Origin: Palleronia abyssalis
Lineage (GTDB): Bacteria > Pseudomonadota > Alphaproteobacteria > Rhodobacterales > Rhodobacteraceae
Assembly: GCF_900302445.1 (NCBI RefSeq)
Contig: NZ_ONZF01000003.1
Span: 124,001-188,000, forward strand
Direction of reading: 5' to 3'
DNA: 64,000 nucleotides
Both the position numbers and the translations under genes were made by a program. Positions 28,101-37,648 of this stretch are shown in pieces (position 1 is the stretch's first letter; the number at the start of each line of letters is the position of its first letter). The notes beneath the pieces were generated by a model that saw nothing but the letters and a program-made list of their open reading frames with translations, had not been told where the DNA came from and searched no databases.

Positions 28101-28384
28101 ACCTGACCGAGGTTCTCGGAAAATCGCACCGTCTCGACCAGGCCGACCACCACGTCGCGGTACCGCAGCTGGGTTTCCTCGGCGCGGACGCCGGCGGCAT
28201 TGGTGAAGGTCACCTCGATCAGCGGGCCCTGGTCAGTATAGCTGCGCCACGCCACGGCCAAAGAGATCACGACGGCCAGGATCGGCAGAAGCCACACGAT
28301 AGAGACGCGCGAAAGCAAGCCCTTGCGCGGTTCGGTCATCTCGGGCTCGGCCGCGTCGGCGCGTGCGTTCGTCTCATCGCTCAT
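25172..28384 (-). CDS. pqiB: PqiB-type MCE-domain protein with expanded repeat tail (1070 aa)
   Basis: A periplasm-spanning lipid-transport protein. One N-terminal membrane helix (about 28-46, SIVWLLPILAVVISLAVAW) precedes three MCE domains (about 55-145, 165-260, 300-405). E. coli PqiB is about 546 residues and forms an MCE-ring stack with a helical needle; here the tail is roughly doubled. Five related blocks begin with LPL or LPI at residues 445, 575, 693, 819 and 938 (spacing 118-130). Blocks three and four are nearly identical over SVDTLVSS, LADLR and VFTSLTEQNG, and their DNA repeats at a 378-base spacing (about 25.78 and 26.15 kb). The start overlaps the pqiA stop (ATGA). The repeats are predicted to be alpha-helical and could lengthen the needle. 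Confidence 0.92.
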   Translation of the reverse strand: MSDETNARADAAEPEMTEPRKGLLSRVSIVWLLPILAVVISLAVAWRSYTDQGPLIEVTFTNAAGVRAEETQLRYRDVVVGLVETVRFSENLGQVVVEIRVNNEVAPYIDQDAAFWIVRPEVSAQGVSGLDTVLGGVYMIGSWDGEIGEPETEFDGLTRAPLVTNNRDGLFFQLRAGDVAGLSENAPILYRGINVGQVGNLRLAEDGVSVLADAFVREPESRLINSATRFWDTSGFTFSFGASGAQLSVNSLSSLVSGGVSFETTVSGGQSLGDNPTFRLFPSEEAARSSVFEASGDGEPVNFTVVFEDSVPGLEVGADVDFGGIVVGRVSGLTGVLDEETFGDRGVRLLTTIEIQPGKMGLDPQSTPEDVLDFMQFAVQNGLRAQLTSASLLGGLQVSLEQTNDAPDAEIVVDAEPYPRIPSIPANLSDFADTAEGVFNRVNNLPIEELLDNAILVMQSVTRLLNDEGIQETPSEVLALLGDVRSFVNSEGIQSIPQEANATMAALSDTAVQLQDLVTRLNEAGAVTALVDALAAAEEAADSVFETMEDGPETLEQINAAVSELETLIAEVNTLPLNEVVTEVEGTLDALRTFLSSDATQGLTGDVSELLTEVEGLVADVRDSGLVETANATLETLSQTVVEIQTQATPILEEVRVAVASAQGSISALPTLLGNVDQLVATLNDVAQSVGALPLDRTLGKVNDLLISVDTLVSSDGISQLPQDVQATLADLRLVFTSLTEQNGTIDQVNGLIGDAGTTVADVNAAIQPVVTQIEPVLQELRTTLQATQGPINQLPGVLDDVDALLASLNTVADNVATLPLDRAVANVNDLLVSVDTLVSSEAVSQLPAEVQTTLADLRIVFTSLTEQNGVLENANDLLVSTDSAVGEISAALSPVLADAQRAARAVADAADTAPEVADRAKRVADQIELLVNDVADLPIQEIGDRTSSLLASADTLISSPETQRVPTALSNALEEVQRLLIQVQEGGLIENANATLSSIRQSADQVPTLLTNVGGLLNQTGTIIEGYDSRGALGAEIQSTLRDIQSAASSIDSLARQIERNPNSLLFGR

Positions 28385-29016
28385 GACTTATGAGGCCCCC
28401 GCCCCCCGTTGTCCCAGATCATGCGCGGATCGAAACTGATCGCCGCGAACATGGTAAAGATGACCGACAGGGCGAAAGTGATCGCCGCGGGGCCGGGCCG
28501 TATGGATGCCGCGAAATTCAGTTGCACAAGGGCGGACAGGATCGCAACGACGAAAACGTCGATCATGGACCATCGCCCGATGAACTCGACGATATGATAC
28601 AGCTTGTGACGCTGTTTCGGGCGCAGGCGTTCGGGCCGCGCGACCGAGATCGCCAGATACCCGATGGCGATGAATTTGCCCACCGGAATCGCCACGGACG
28701 CGATCAGGATGATCGCCGCGATGGCCAGGTTGCCGTGGGTCGCAAGCTCGACCGCGCCCTGGATAATCGTGTCTTCGCTCTCGTCGAATAGGACCTGGGT
28801 GCGCAGCATCGGAAACAGGTTCGCCGGGATATAGCAGATGATCCCCACCGTCAGCCACGCCCACACACGTTGCAGCGACCCCCAATCGCGCGAGGCCAGT
28901 GGCGCGCCGCACCGCGCACAGCTTCGCTGCCCCATCGGCCAGACGCGGGTGCAGCGGCGGCAGGCGACAAGTCCCTCGGACCGCGCGCTTACGATGTCTC
29001 TTCCAGCGCCTTCCAT
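28381..29016 (-). CDS. pqiA: PqiA-domain membrane protein, second half-gene
   Basis: A 211-residue protein with a zinc-ribbon (CRRCTRVWP ... CARCGAP) and about four membrane helices of a PqiA domain (VWAWLTVGIICYIPANLFPML, IAAIILIASVAIPVGKFIAIG, IDVFVVAILSALVQL, FALSVIFTMFAAISFDPRMIWD). E. coli PqiA carries two such domains in one chain; here they are separate ORFs in different frames overlapping by 28 bases. The ATG at 29016 is the first that includes the whole ribbon. The stop overlaps the pqiB start. Confidence 0.88.
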   Translation of the reverse strand: MEGAGRDIVSARSEGLVACRRCTRVWPMGQRSCARCGAPLASRDWGSLQRVWAWLTVGIICYIPANLFPMLRTQVLFDESEDTIIQGAVELATHGNLAIAAIILIASVAIPVGKFIAIGYLAISVARPERLRPKQRHKLYHIVEFIGRWSMIDVFVVAILSALVQLNFAASIRPGPAAITFALSVIFTMFAAISFDPRMIWDNGGRGPHKS

Positions 29017-29636
29017 ATGCTCCAGCGGTCCATGTTGATGTCCTGAAGGACCGTTATGACGACAAGTGCGGCAAACATGAAGAAGGCCGGGCCGAACTCG
29101 ACCTTGGCCAGGTCCGCGACCTTCACCAGGGCTACGGCGCAGCCGATGATGAAGATCTCGGCCATCGACCACGGGCGCAGGTCCTCGCTCCACCCGAAGG
29201 CCCGCCGCGCGCCGAGAAACGGCCTGCGGCCCAGCGTCAGGGGTGCGACGACATACAGCACCAAAAGCGCCCGGAAGAGCGGGATCAGGATGATGAACGC
29301 GACCACGAACATCGACAGCGCCACCATCCAGCCGCCATCCATGAAGGTCAGCGCCGTGTCGACGACCGACGCCTTGTTCGAGAACCCCGCGACATTCACC
29401 CCGAGGAAGGGAAAGGTCACCGCACCCACCATCAGAACGACCACCGTCAGCGACAGGACGATCAGGTGCAGATAGGCGTTGGTCTTCGGCGCGATCAGCA
29501 CCGTATGGCATCGCTTGCAGACCGCCCGGCTGCCCATCGCCGGCATCCGGGCGCGATACAGCGCGTCGCATTGCGGACAGGCGATCAGCTCGTCCAGCGG
29601 AAGGTCCGCAAGATCGGTCGCCTCGGTCATCGACAT
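28989..29636 (-). CDS. pqiA: PqiA-domain membrane protein, first half-gene
   Basis: A 215-residue protein with a rubredoxin-like ribbon (CPQCDALYRARMPAMGSRAVCKRC) followed by four hydrophobic helices (LIVLSLTVVVLMVGAVTFPFL, MVALSMFVVAFIILIPLFRAL and others). It is the N-terminal PqiA domain. The start at 29636 has GGGGAGATTGCCG before the ATG; a second ATG lies six bases later. First gene of the pqiAAB C operon, probably feeding lipid or membrane-stress substrate into the MCE channel (by analogy with E. coli Pqi/Let systems). Confidence 0.88.
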   Translation of the reverse strand: MSMTEATDLADLPLDELIACPQCDALYRARMPAMGSRAVCKRCHTVLIAPKTNAYLHLIVLSLTVVVLMVGAVTFPFLGVNVAGFSNKASVVDTALTFMDGGWMVALSMFVVAFIILIPLFRALLVLYVVAPLTLGRRPFLGARRAFGWSEDLRPWSMAEIFIIGCAVALVKVADLAKVEFGPAFFMFAALVVITVLQDINMDRWSIWKALEETS

Positions 29637-29834
29637 CGGCAATCTCCCCGGGGACGGTACGGAAATCTGCGTCCCTCGGGCGGTTATAAGGAAGGCACCG
29701 CCCATTGCGAGTCCCCCGCCAATCAATTCCTGCGGCGCGCGTCACCCCCCCCGCCCTTGCCGTCAGGTCGGGTCCGCTCCATCATGCTGAGTATCGAAGC
29801 CCGTCACAGGGCCAAAATCCAAAGGGAGATTTGC

Positions 29835-30818
29835 ATGTCCAAGACCATCCGCTTTTTCGCCGCCACGGCCCTGGCCGGGACGCTGGCCGCCCCCGTCGCC
29901 GCACAGGAACAGAATTTCATCACGATCGGCACGGGCGGCGTGACGGGCGTCTATTATCCCACCGGCGGCGCGATCTGCCGTCTGGTCAACCGCAACCGCG
30001 CCGACCACGGTATCCGCTGTTCGGTCGAATCCACCGGCGGGTCGGTCTACAACGTCAACGCGATCCTCAACGAAGAGCTGGAATTCGGCGTCGCCCAGTC
30101 CGACGTGCAGTTCCAAGCCTATAACGGCACCGAACAGTTCGAGGACCAGGGTGCCAACGAGGCGCTGCGGGCCGTCTTCTCGATCCACCCCGAACCCTTC
30201 ACGGTCGTCGCCCGCGCCGGCGCCGGGATCGAGACGTTCGACGACCTCGAAGGCAAGCGCGTCAACATCGGCAACCCCGGCTCGGGCCAGCGCGTCCTGA
30301 TGGAACGCATGATGGAGGAGATGGACTGGACCACCGACAGCTTCCAGCTGGCGTCCGAACTCCAGGCGGCCGAGCAGTCGCAGGCGCTGTGCGACAACAA
30401 CATCGACGCGATGGTCTACTCGGTCGGCCACCCCTCCGGTTCGATTCAGGAAGCCACCACGGCCTGTGATTCCGTTCTGGTCCCCGTGGACAACGAGGCC
30501 AGCCAGTCGCTGATCGAGAACAACGACTACTACCGTCAGGCGACGATCCCGGGCGGCATGTATCGCGGCAATGATCAGGACACGACGACCTTCGGCGTCG
30601 GCGCCACGCTGGTCACGCGCGAGGACGTGTCCGACGACGTCGTCTACGAGATGGTTCGCGCGGTGTTCGAGAACTTCGACCAGTTCAAGGGCCTCCACCC
30701 CGCCTTCGCCAATCTCGAGAGAGAGCAGATGGTGAATGACGGTCTGTCCGCGCCGCTGCACGAAGGTGCGCGCCGTTACTACGAAGAAGCCGGCCTTCTG
30801 AGCGAAGACGCCGAGTGA
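29835..30818 (+). CDS. TAXI-family TRAP transporter solute-binding protein
   Basis: A 327-residue periplasmic binding protein. Signal peptide FFAATALAGTLAAPVAA is cleaved before QEQNF. The TAXI signature is FITIGTGGVTGVYYPTGGAICRLVNR, with STGGSVYNVNAI and GSGQRVLMERMMEE further on. AAAGGGAG precedes the ATG. TAXI proteins bind organic acids or amino acids such as glutamate in known cases; the ligand here is not predictable. The cognate fused permease gene follows 185 bases downstream. Confidence 0.96.
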   Translation: MSKTIRFFAATALAGTLAAPVAAQEQNFITIGTGGVTGVYYPTGGAICRLVNRNRADHGIRCSVESTGGSVYNVNAILNEELEFGVAQSDVQFQAYNGTEQFEDQGANEALRAVFSIHPEPFTVVARAGAGIETFDDLEGKRVNIGNPGSGQRVLMERMMEEMDWTTDSFQLASELQAAEQSQALCDNNIDAMVYSVGHPSGSIQEATTACDSVLVPVDNEASQSLIENNDYYRQATIPGGMYRGNDQDTTTFGVGATLVTREDVSDDVVYEMVRAVFENFDQFKGLHPAFANLEREQMVNDGLSAPLHEGARRYYEEAGLLSEDAE

Positions 30819-30823
30819 TACGA

Positions 30824-30857
30824 CCCTGGGCCGGTTCCGAAAGGGGCCGGCCCTGGA
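30824..30857 (+). promoter_or_regulatory. Intercistronic hairpin between TAXI binding protein and permease
   Basis: GGGCCGG (30828-30834) pairs with CCGGCCC (30847-30853) around a 12-base loop, 9 bases after the binding-protein stop. No T-run follows, so it is more likely an mRNA-stabilising or attenuating element that gives more binding protein than permease, as seen in other transport operons (inference). The rest of this 185-base gap holds nothing else recognisable. Confidence 0.5.
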
Positions 30858-31003
30858 TGACCCTGTTCGCGCCGGGCCGGATCGAGATGCCCGGTAAAAC
30901 GGCAATTGCCGAACCCGCGGGCAAAATGTTCTGTAAACCGGCATTCTTCCCTATCGCCGCACCTTTGATCCGTTAAGCTGACGGAAATTGCAGGGGCGAC
31001 GAC

Positions 31004-33643
31004 ATGGCCGATCAGACCGAAAACCGCCAATTCACCGATGACGAGCTTCAGGATCTTGTCGCCTCCTCGGATGCGGGCGCGCGCACGCCTTCGACCCGGT
31101 GGGTGGCGCTGCTGATCGGCATCGTCGCATTCTGCTGGTCGCTGTTCCAGTTGTGGATTGCGCAGCCGCAACTGTGGTTCGGGGCCTATGTCCCCGTCCT
31201 CAACTCGTCCGAGACGCGGCCCATCCACCTTGCCTTCGCGATCTTCCTGGCGTTCCTGTGCTATCCGGCCCTGAAATCCAGCCCGCGCGACCGCATCCCC
31301 CTGCTCGACTGGGCGCTGGCCATCGTGGCAACGGCCTGTACGCTTTACGTCTTCCTGGCCTCGGACACGCTGGCGCAGACCGCCCGATCGGGCCTCCCGA
31401 CCGAGACGCAGGTGATCATCGGCTCCATCGGCATCCTCCTTCTGCTCGAAGCCTCCCGCCGCGCCCTGGGGCCCGCCCTGACCATCGTCGGCGCCATCTT
31501 CCTGGCCTACGCCTATTTCGGGCAGGGCTGGCTGATCCCCGACCTCATCAGCCACGAGGGGCTGTCCTTCACCTCGCTGATCAACGCGCAGTGGCTGGAT
31601 ACGGCGGGGGTCTTCGGCATACCGCTGGGCGTTTCGACCGCGTTCGTGTTCCTCTTCGTGCTGTTCGGCTCGCTTCTGGATAAGGCCGGGGCGGGCAACT
31701 ACTTCATCCAGCTCGCCTTCGCGGGCCTGGGGCACTTGCGCGGCGGCCCGGCCAAGGCGGCTGTTGTCGGATCGGCCATGACCGGCCTGATCTCAGGCTC
31801 GTCCATCGCCAACGTCGTGACCACCGGCACATTCACCATCCCGCTGATGAAGCGCGTGGGCTTCACCAACGAACAGGCCGGCTCGGTCGAGGTCGCCTCG
31901 TCGGTCAACGGCCAGATCATGCCCCCCGTCATGGGCGCCGCGGCCTTCCTGATGGTCGAGTTCATCGGCATCTCCTACGTGCAGGTCATCAAGCACGCCT
32001 TCGTTCCGGCCGTGATCAGTTACATCGCACTGGTCTATATCGTGCATCTCGAGGCTTTGAAGAAGGACATGAAGTCCCTGGGCGAAGGCGCGTCGCTTTT
32101 GCGCATGGCGCTTAACTTCGCCATCGGTTTCGCGATCTTCGGGCTGGGCTTCACGGCCCTGATATACGGGATTGGCGCGCTGAACGCGGTTCTGCCCGAC
32201 CTGACGGCGCCTATCATGATCCTCGCCCTTGGCGCAGTCTATGTCTGGCTGGTGAAGATCTCGGCGGACCAGACCGACCTCGACCCCGAAAGCCTTGAGG
32301 ACAAGGGCGGCCAGATCACGCTGCCCAAGGTCGCCGACGTCTGGAAGACCGGCCTGCACTATGTCCTTCCGATCCTCGTCCTCGTCTGGTTCCTGATGGT
32401 CGAACAGCAGTCGCCCGCCAAATCCGCTTTCTACGCAACGTCGCTGATGCTGTTCATCATCATCACCCAAAAGCCGCTGAAGGCCGTGTTCCGCAAGGGC
32501 GCGGGCCAAGCCGAAGCGTGGCGCGAAGGCATGTATGACCTGGTCGACGGCCTGATCGCAGGTGCGCGCAATATGATCGGGATCGGCGTCGCCACGGCCG
32601 CCGCGGGCATCATCGTCGCCACCGTCACCAAGACCCCGATCGGCACCGAACTGGCCGCCCTGGTCGAGGCGCTGTCGGGCGGCATCCTGATCGTCATGCT
32701 GGTGCTGATCGGCCTGTTCTCGCTGATCCTGGGGATGGGCCTGCCGACGACGGCAAACTATATCGTCGTCTCGTCGCTGATGGCGTCGGTCGTGGTCTCG
32801 CTGGGCGCGCAAGAAGGGCTGATCGTGCCCCTGATCGCCGCCCACCTCTTCGTCTTCTACTTCGGCATCATGGCCGACGTGACCCCGCCCGTGGGCCTCG
32901 CGTCATTCGCCGCGGCCGCGGTATCGGGGGGCGATCCGATCAAGACCGGCTTCACCGCGTTCTTCTACAGCCTGCGCACCGTGGCCCTGCCGTTCCTGTT
33001 CATCTACAATCCCACGCTGATCCTCTACGGCGTGGATCTGGCAACCATGTCGGGGATCTTCCACGCGGTCTTCGTTTTCGTCGTGGCGACCTTCGCGATG
33101 CTTCTCTTCGCCGCTGCGACACAGGGCTATTTCCTGGCCCGGTCGAACATTTTCGAATCCGCCGCGCTGCTTCTGGTCGCCTTCACCCTGTTCGTGCCGA
33201 ACTTCTGGCTGAATCAGGTCCAGCCCCGCTTCGTCCAGCAGGACCCCGCCAATTTCGAGCAGATCCTGGCCGAAGCCCCGGTCGACGGCCGGATCCGATT
33301 GCGCATCTCCGGCCCGGACTTCGCCACCGGCACCGAAAGCGAGACGACGATCTCCCTCACCGTGCCCGAGGGCGACGCGCAGACCCGCCTGAACGAGACC
33401 GGTCTGATGTTCCGCCCGGGCGAGACGCAAGACGCCGCGCTTGAGGAACCGATGTTCGGCACGTCGCTGCAGGAACAGTTGGCGAATTTCGACTTCTACA
33501 TGGACGACCCCGTGCGCATCACCGAAGTCCTGTCGCCCAACACCAGCAGGCTGCCCGCGCAAATCTTCTACCTCCCGGCGCTTCTGCTCCTCGGTCTGGT
33601 GATCGTGCTGCAACGCCGCCGTCAAACCAAACCGGCCTTCTGA
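31004..33643 (+). CDS. TAXI-TRAP transporter fused permease (DctQM type)
   Basis: An 879-residue inner-membrane protein. An N-terminal DctQ-like four-helix part (about 25-150) is fused to a DctM-like body (GAIFLAYAYFGQGWLIPDLISHEG, SGSSIANVVTTGTFTIPLMKRVGF, GMGLPTTANYIVVSSLMA, FYFGIMADVTPPVGLASFAAAAVSG). A C-terminal DUF3394-like domain (about 700-860) ends with a helix and RRRQTKPAF. The size and layout are standard for TAXI permeases. It works with the upstream binding protein and the UspA gene two bases downstream. Confidence 0.96.
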   Translation: MADQTENRQFTDDELQDLVASSDAGARTPSTRWVALLIGIVAFCWSLFQLWIAQPQLWFGAYVPVLNSSETRPIHLAFAIFLAFLCYPALKSSPRDRIPLLDWALAIVATACTLYVFLASDTLAQTARSGLPTETQVIIGSIGILLLLEASRRALGPALTIVGAIFLAYAYFGQGWLIPDLISHEGLSFTSLINAQWLDTAGVFGIPLGVSTAFVFLFVLFGSLLDKAGAGNYFIQLAFAGLGHLRGGPAKAAVVGSAMTGLISGSSIANVVTTGTFTIPLMKRVGFTNEQAGSVEVASSVNGQIMPPVMGAAAFLMVEFIGISYVQVIKHAFVPAVISYIALVYIVHLEALKKDMKSLGEGASLLRMALNFAIGFAIFGLGFTALIYGIGALNAVLPDLTAPIMILALGAVYVWLVKISADQTDLDPESLEDKGGQITLPKVADVWKTGLHYVLPILVLVWFLMVEQQSPAKSAFYATSLMLFIIITQKPLKAVFRKGAGQAEAWREGMYDLVDGLIAGARNMIGIGVATAAAGIIVATVTKTPIGTELAALVEALSGGILIVMLVLIGLFSLILGMGLPTTANYIVVSSLMASVVVSLGAQEGLIVPLIAAHLFVFYFGIMADVTPPVGLASFAAAAVSGGDPIKTGFTAFFYSLRTVALPFLFIYNPTLILYGVDLATMSGIFHAVFVFVVATFAMLLFAAATQGYFLARSNIFESAALLLVAFTLFVPNFWLNQVQPRFVQQDPANFEQILAEAPVDGRIRLRISGPDFATGTESETTISLTVPEGDAQTRLNETGLMFRPGETQDAALEEPMFGTSLQEQLANFDFYMDDPVRITEVLSPNTSRLPAQIFYLPALLLLGLVIVLQRRRQTKPAF

Positions 33644-33645
33644 TC

Positions 33646-34068
33646 ATGACCCAGACCGTCCTTCTGCCTATCGACCTCGCCGTTCCCGCCACCTGGGACA
33701 AATCGCTGCCGCGCGCGCTGAACCTCGCGGACGGCGGCACCCTTCACGTCATAACGGTCATCCCGAATTTCGGCATGTCCATGGTCGGCAGCTATTTCGA
33801 CGAGGGGTTCATCAAGCAGGCGTTGCACGATGTCGGCGCGCAGCTTGGCGACTGGATCCGCGCCAACATACCCGACGCGCAAGACGTGCACCCCCACGTC
33901 ACCCACGGCCGCATCTATGACGAGATCATCCGCGCCGCCTCCAAGCTGGACGTGGACGTGATCGTCCTGGGAGCACCGCGGACCGATCTGGCCGAATACC
34001 TGCTTGGCCCCAACGCCGCCCGCGTCGTCCGCCACGCGCCGCAATCGGTATTCGTTGTCCGTGGCTAG
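33646..34068 (+). CDS. Universal stress protein (UspA family)
   Basis: A 140-residue UspA-fold protein. The nucleotide-loop motif is GAPRTDLAEYLLGPNAARVVRHAPQSVFVVRG (conserved GxxG-S/T pattern partly altered: LGPNA), with MTQTVLLPIDLA at the start. UspA genes often follow TRAP permeases; TeaD regulating TeaABC in Halomonas is the model. It begins two bases after the permease stop, so an ATP-sensing regulatory role on this transporter is plausible. Confidence 0.9.
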   Translation: MTQTVLLPIDLAVPATWDKSLPRALNLADGGTLHVITVIPNFGMSMVGSYFDEGFIKQALHDVGAQLGDWIRANIPDAQDVHPHVTHGRIYDEIIRAASKLDVDVIVLGAPRTDLAEYLLGPNAARVVRHAPQSVFVVRG

Positions 34069-35386
34069 CCATCTGTTCGGACGGTCGGCCCATGCCCTGC
34101 CCCGTGCGGTGGCGGGCGACGGCTGCTATCTGATCGACGCGGAGGGCCGGCGCTACCTCGACGGGTCTGGCGGGGCTGCGGTGTCGTGCCTGGGGCATTC
34201 CGATACCAAAGTGCGCCAGGCCATGCATGATCAGATCGACCGGCTCAACTTTGCGCATACGGGCTTTTTCACGTCCGACCCGGCCGAGGATCTTGCCCGT
34301 GCCCTGATCGCCCACGCCCCGCCCGGACTATCTCGGGTATATCCCCTGTCCGGCGGCTCCGAAGCGGTCGAGGCAGCGCTGAAGCTCGCCCGGCAGTATT
34401 TCCTGGAGACCGGCCAGCCGCAGCGCACGAAGATCGTCGCCCGCCGCCAAAGCTATCACGGCAACACGCTGGGCGCGCTGGCCGCCGGTGGCAATGCCTG
34501 GCGACGCGAGAAATTCGCCCCTCTCCTCGTCACCTGCCACCACATCGCACCCTGCTATCCCTATCGCGACAGGGCCGACGGCGAATCGCTCGACGCCTAC
34601 GGACTGCGCGCCGCCGACGCGCTGGAGGACGAGCTGCAACGCCTGGGCCCCGAGACCGTCATGGCCTTCATCGCCGAACCTGTCGTCGGTGCGACGGCGG
34701 GGGCGCTGGCCCCTCCCGCCAGCTATTTCCCCCGCATCCGCGACATCTGCGACCGGCACGGCGTGCTTCTGATCCTGGACGAGGTGATGTGCGGGATGGG
34801 GCGCACCGGGACGCTTTTCGCCTGCGATCAGGACGGCGTCGCCCCCGACATCGTGACGATCGCCAAGGGCCTTGGCGCCGGATACGTGCCCATTGGCGCG
34901 ATGCTGGCCTCGGACGCGATTTACCGTGCGATTGCCGATGGCTCCGGCGCGTTCCAACATGGCCACACCTATCACGGCCACCCCCTTGCCGGCGCGACCG
35001 CCGTCGCGGTGCTGGACCGCCTAACGCAAGACGGCCTTGTCGCCGAGGTGCCCGCAAAGGGGCAAACGCTTGTTGAAGCGCTGACAGACCGTCTGGAAAA
35101 TCACCCCCATGTCGGAGATATCCGCGGGCGCGGCCTGTTCCGCGGGATCGAACTGGTCGCGGACCGGGACACCAAGGCCCCCTTCGACCCCGCCCGAAAA
35201 TTGCACGCCCGGATCAAGGCCGAGGCCTTCGCGCGCGGCCTGATCTGTTATCCCGGCGGCGGCACCATCGACGGCGTCCATGGCGACCACATCCTTCTAG
35301 CGCCGCCTTTCATAATCGACGACGCGCAGATCGGATGGCTGGTCGATACATTGGCCGACTCCCTCGACGCGTCCATCGCCGCCTGA
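34061..35386 (+). CDS. Class III (omega) aminotransferase, GTG start
   Basis: A 441-residue PLP aminotransferase. Landmarks are YPLSGGSEAVEAALKLARQ (95-113), SYHGNTLGAL, LILDEVMCGMGRTG (PLP-ring Asp240) and TIAKGLGAGYVPIGAM with the Schiff-base Lys269. The likely start is a GTG at 34061, which overlaps the UspA stop; the frame is open further upstream within the UspA gene. Typical substrates are omega-amino acids, diamines or amines with pyruvate or 2-oxoglutarate. Coupling to a TAXI-TRAP operon suggests it processes the imported solute, but this is inference. Confidence 0.9.
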   Translation: MASHLFGRSAHALPRAVAGDGCYLIDAEGRRYLDGSGGAAVSCLGHSDTKVRQAMHDQIDRLNFAHTGFFTSDPAEDLARALIAHAPPGLSRVYPLSGGSEAVEAALKLARQYFLETGQPQRTKIVARRQSYHGNTLGALAAGGNAWRREKFAPLLVTCHHIAPCYPYRDRADGESLDAYGLRAADALEDELQRLGPETVMAFIAEPVVGATAGALAPPASYFPRIRDICDRHGVLLILDEVMCGMGRTGTLFACDQDGVAPDIVTIAKGLGAGYVPIGAMLASDAIYRAIADGSGAFQHGHTYHGHPLAGATAVAVLDRLTQDGLVAEVPAKGQTLVEALTDRLENHPHVGDIRGRGLFRGIELVADRDTKAPFDPARKLHARIKAEAFARGLICYPGGGTIDGVHGDHILLAPPFIIDDAQIGWLVDTLADSLDASIAA

Positions 35387-35400
35387 TCCCCGACCTGCGC

Positions 35401-35436
35401 AACAAAAAGCGGGGCGCCCCATCGGGCACCCCGCTT
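35401..35436 (-). terminator. Rho-independent terminator of clpX
   Basis: Stem AAGCGGGG-C-GCCC (35407-35419) with GGGC-A-CCCCGCTT (35424-35436) and a 4-base loop. Read on the minus strand it is followed by TTTTTG, 24 bases after the clpX stop. It may also slow transcription from the convergent aminotransferase gene. Confidence 0.8.
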
Positions 35437-35459
35437 GATAAGTTCACACCGCACTTGCG

Positions 35460-36716
<1,257 letters not shown>

Positions 36717-36843
36717 GGGCCATCCTTCGGGGGCATTCGCCCCTCTAGTTCGTCAACTTGCTCAACCGCGGCCAAGCCTAGGCCGGGACCGGATCGCCCG
36801 CAATCGCAAAAAAGCATCACTTTTGCGGGCGTTTCAGGGAACC

Positions 36844-37473
36844 TCAGCTTGCGTCGTCGGGGACTTTCCGGCTTTCGACGATCTCGTCGACATGGCCCCA
36901 GTCCTTCGCCTCCTGCGGCGTCATCCACTTGTCGCGGTCCAGCGCCTTCTGCACCGTCTCATAGTCCTGACCGGTGTGCTTCATGTAAAGGCGGTACATG
37001 CGCTCGCGCGTGTCCTCGATGCTTTTGGCGCGGATCAGGATATCGGAGGCGGTGCCCTGCGCCCCGCCCGACGGCTGGTGGACAAGGAATTCCGCGTTCG
37101 GCAGGGCAAAGCGCTGACCTTTTTCGCCGCCGACGGCCAGCACCGAGCCCATGGAGGCGGCCAGACCGCACACGAGGGTCGAAACGGCCGGGCGGATATA
37201 CTGCATCGTGTCGTAGATCGACATGCCCGACGTCACCTCTCCCCCCGGAGAGTTGATGTACATGCTGATCTCTTTCTTCGGGTTCTCGGCCTCGAGGTGC
37301 AGAAGCTGCGCCACGATAAGATGGCTCATGCCGCTGTGGATGGGGCCGTTCACGAAGACGATCCGCTCCTTCAGGAGGCGCGAGAAGATGTCATAGGCCC
37401 GTTCCCCGCGGCTGGTCTGTTCGACGACCATGGGAACGAGGTTGTTCTGGAAATGCTCGACGGGGTCTTGCAT
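36844..37473 (-). CDS. clpP: ClpP serine protease
   Basis: A 209-residue ATP-dependent protease subunit. Catalytic Ser107 is in [13 protein letters not shown], His132 in [13 protein letters not shown], and the Asp is in the following [16 protein letters not shown] region. [22 protein letters not shown] is canonical. The partner unfoldase gene clpX follows. Upstream DNA to urtE (175 bases) holds no gene. Confidence 0.98.
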   Translation of the reverse strand: MQDPVEHFQNNLVPMVVEQTSRGERAYDIFSRLLKERIVFVNGPIHSGMSHLIVAQLLHLEAENPKKEISMYINSPGGEVTSGMSIYDTMQYIRPAVSTLVCGLAASMGSVLAVGGEKGQRFALPNAEFLVHQPSGGAQGTASDILIRAKSIEDTRERMYRLYMKHTGQDYETVQKALDRDKWMTPQEAKDWGHVDEIVESRKVPDDAS

Positions 37474-37648
37474 GACCGCCCCTTTCGTTTGGTGTTCTGT
37501 CCTTGGATCGAAGGACTCTTAGACGGCGCCGCCGCCAGTGCCAATCCCCCGTTTCCGCCAATGTGGGATGCAGCGCGGGCCGTGCCAACCCCGAGACTGG
37601 CACGAGTTTTATCGACTTTTCGTTAACGCGATCGCGGCGTCTCACCCC

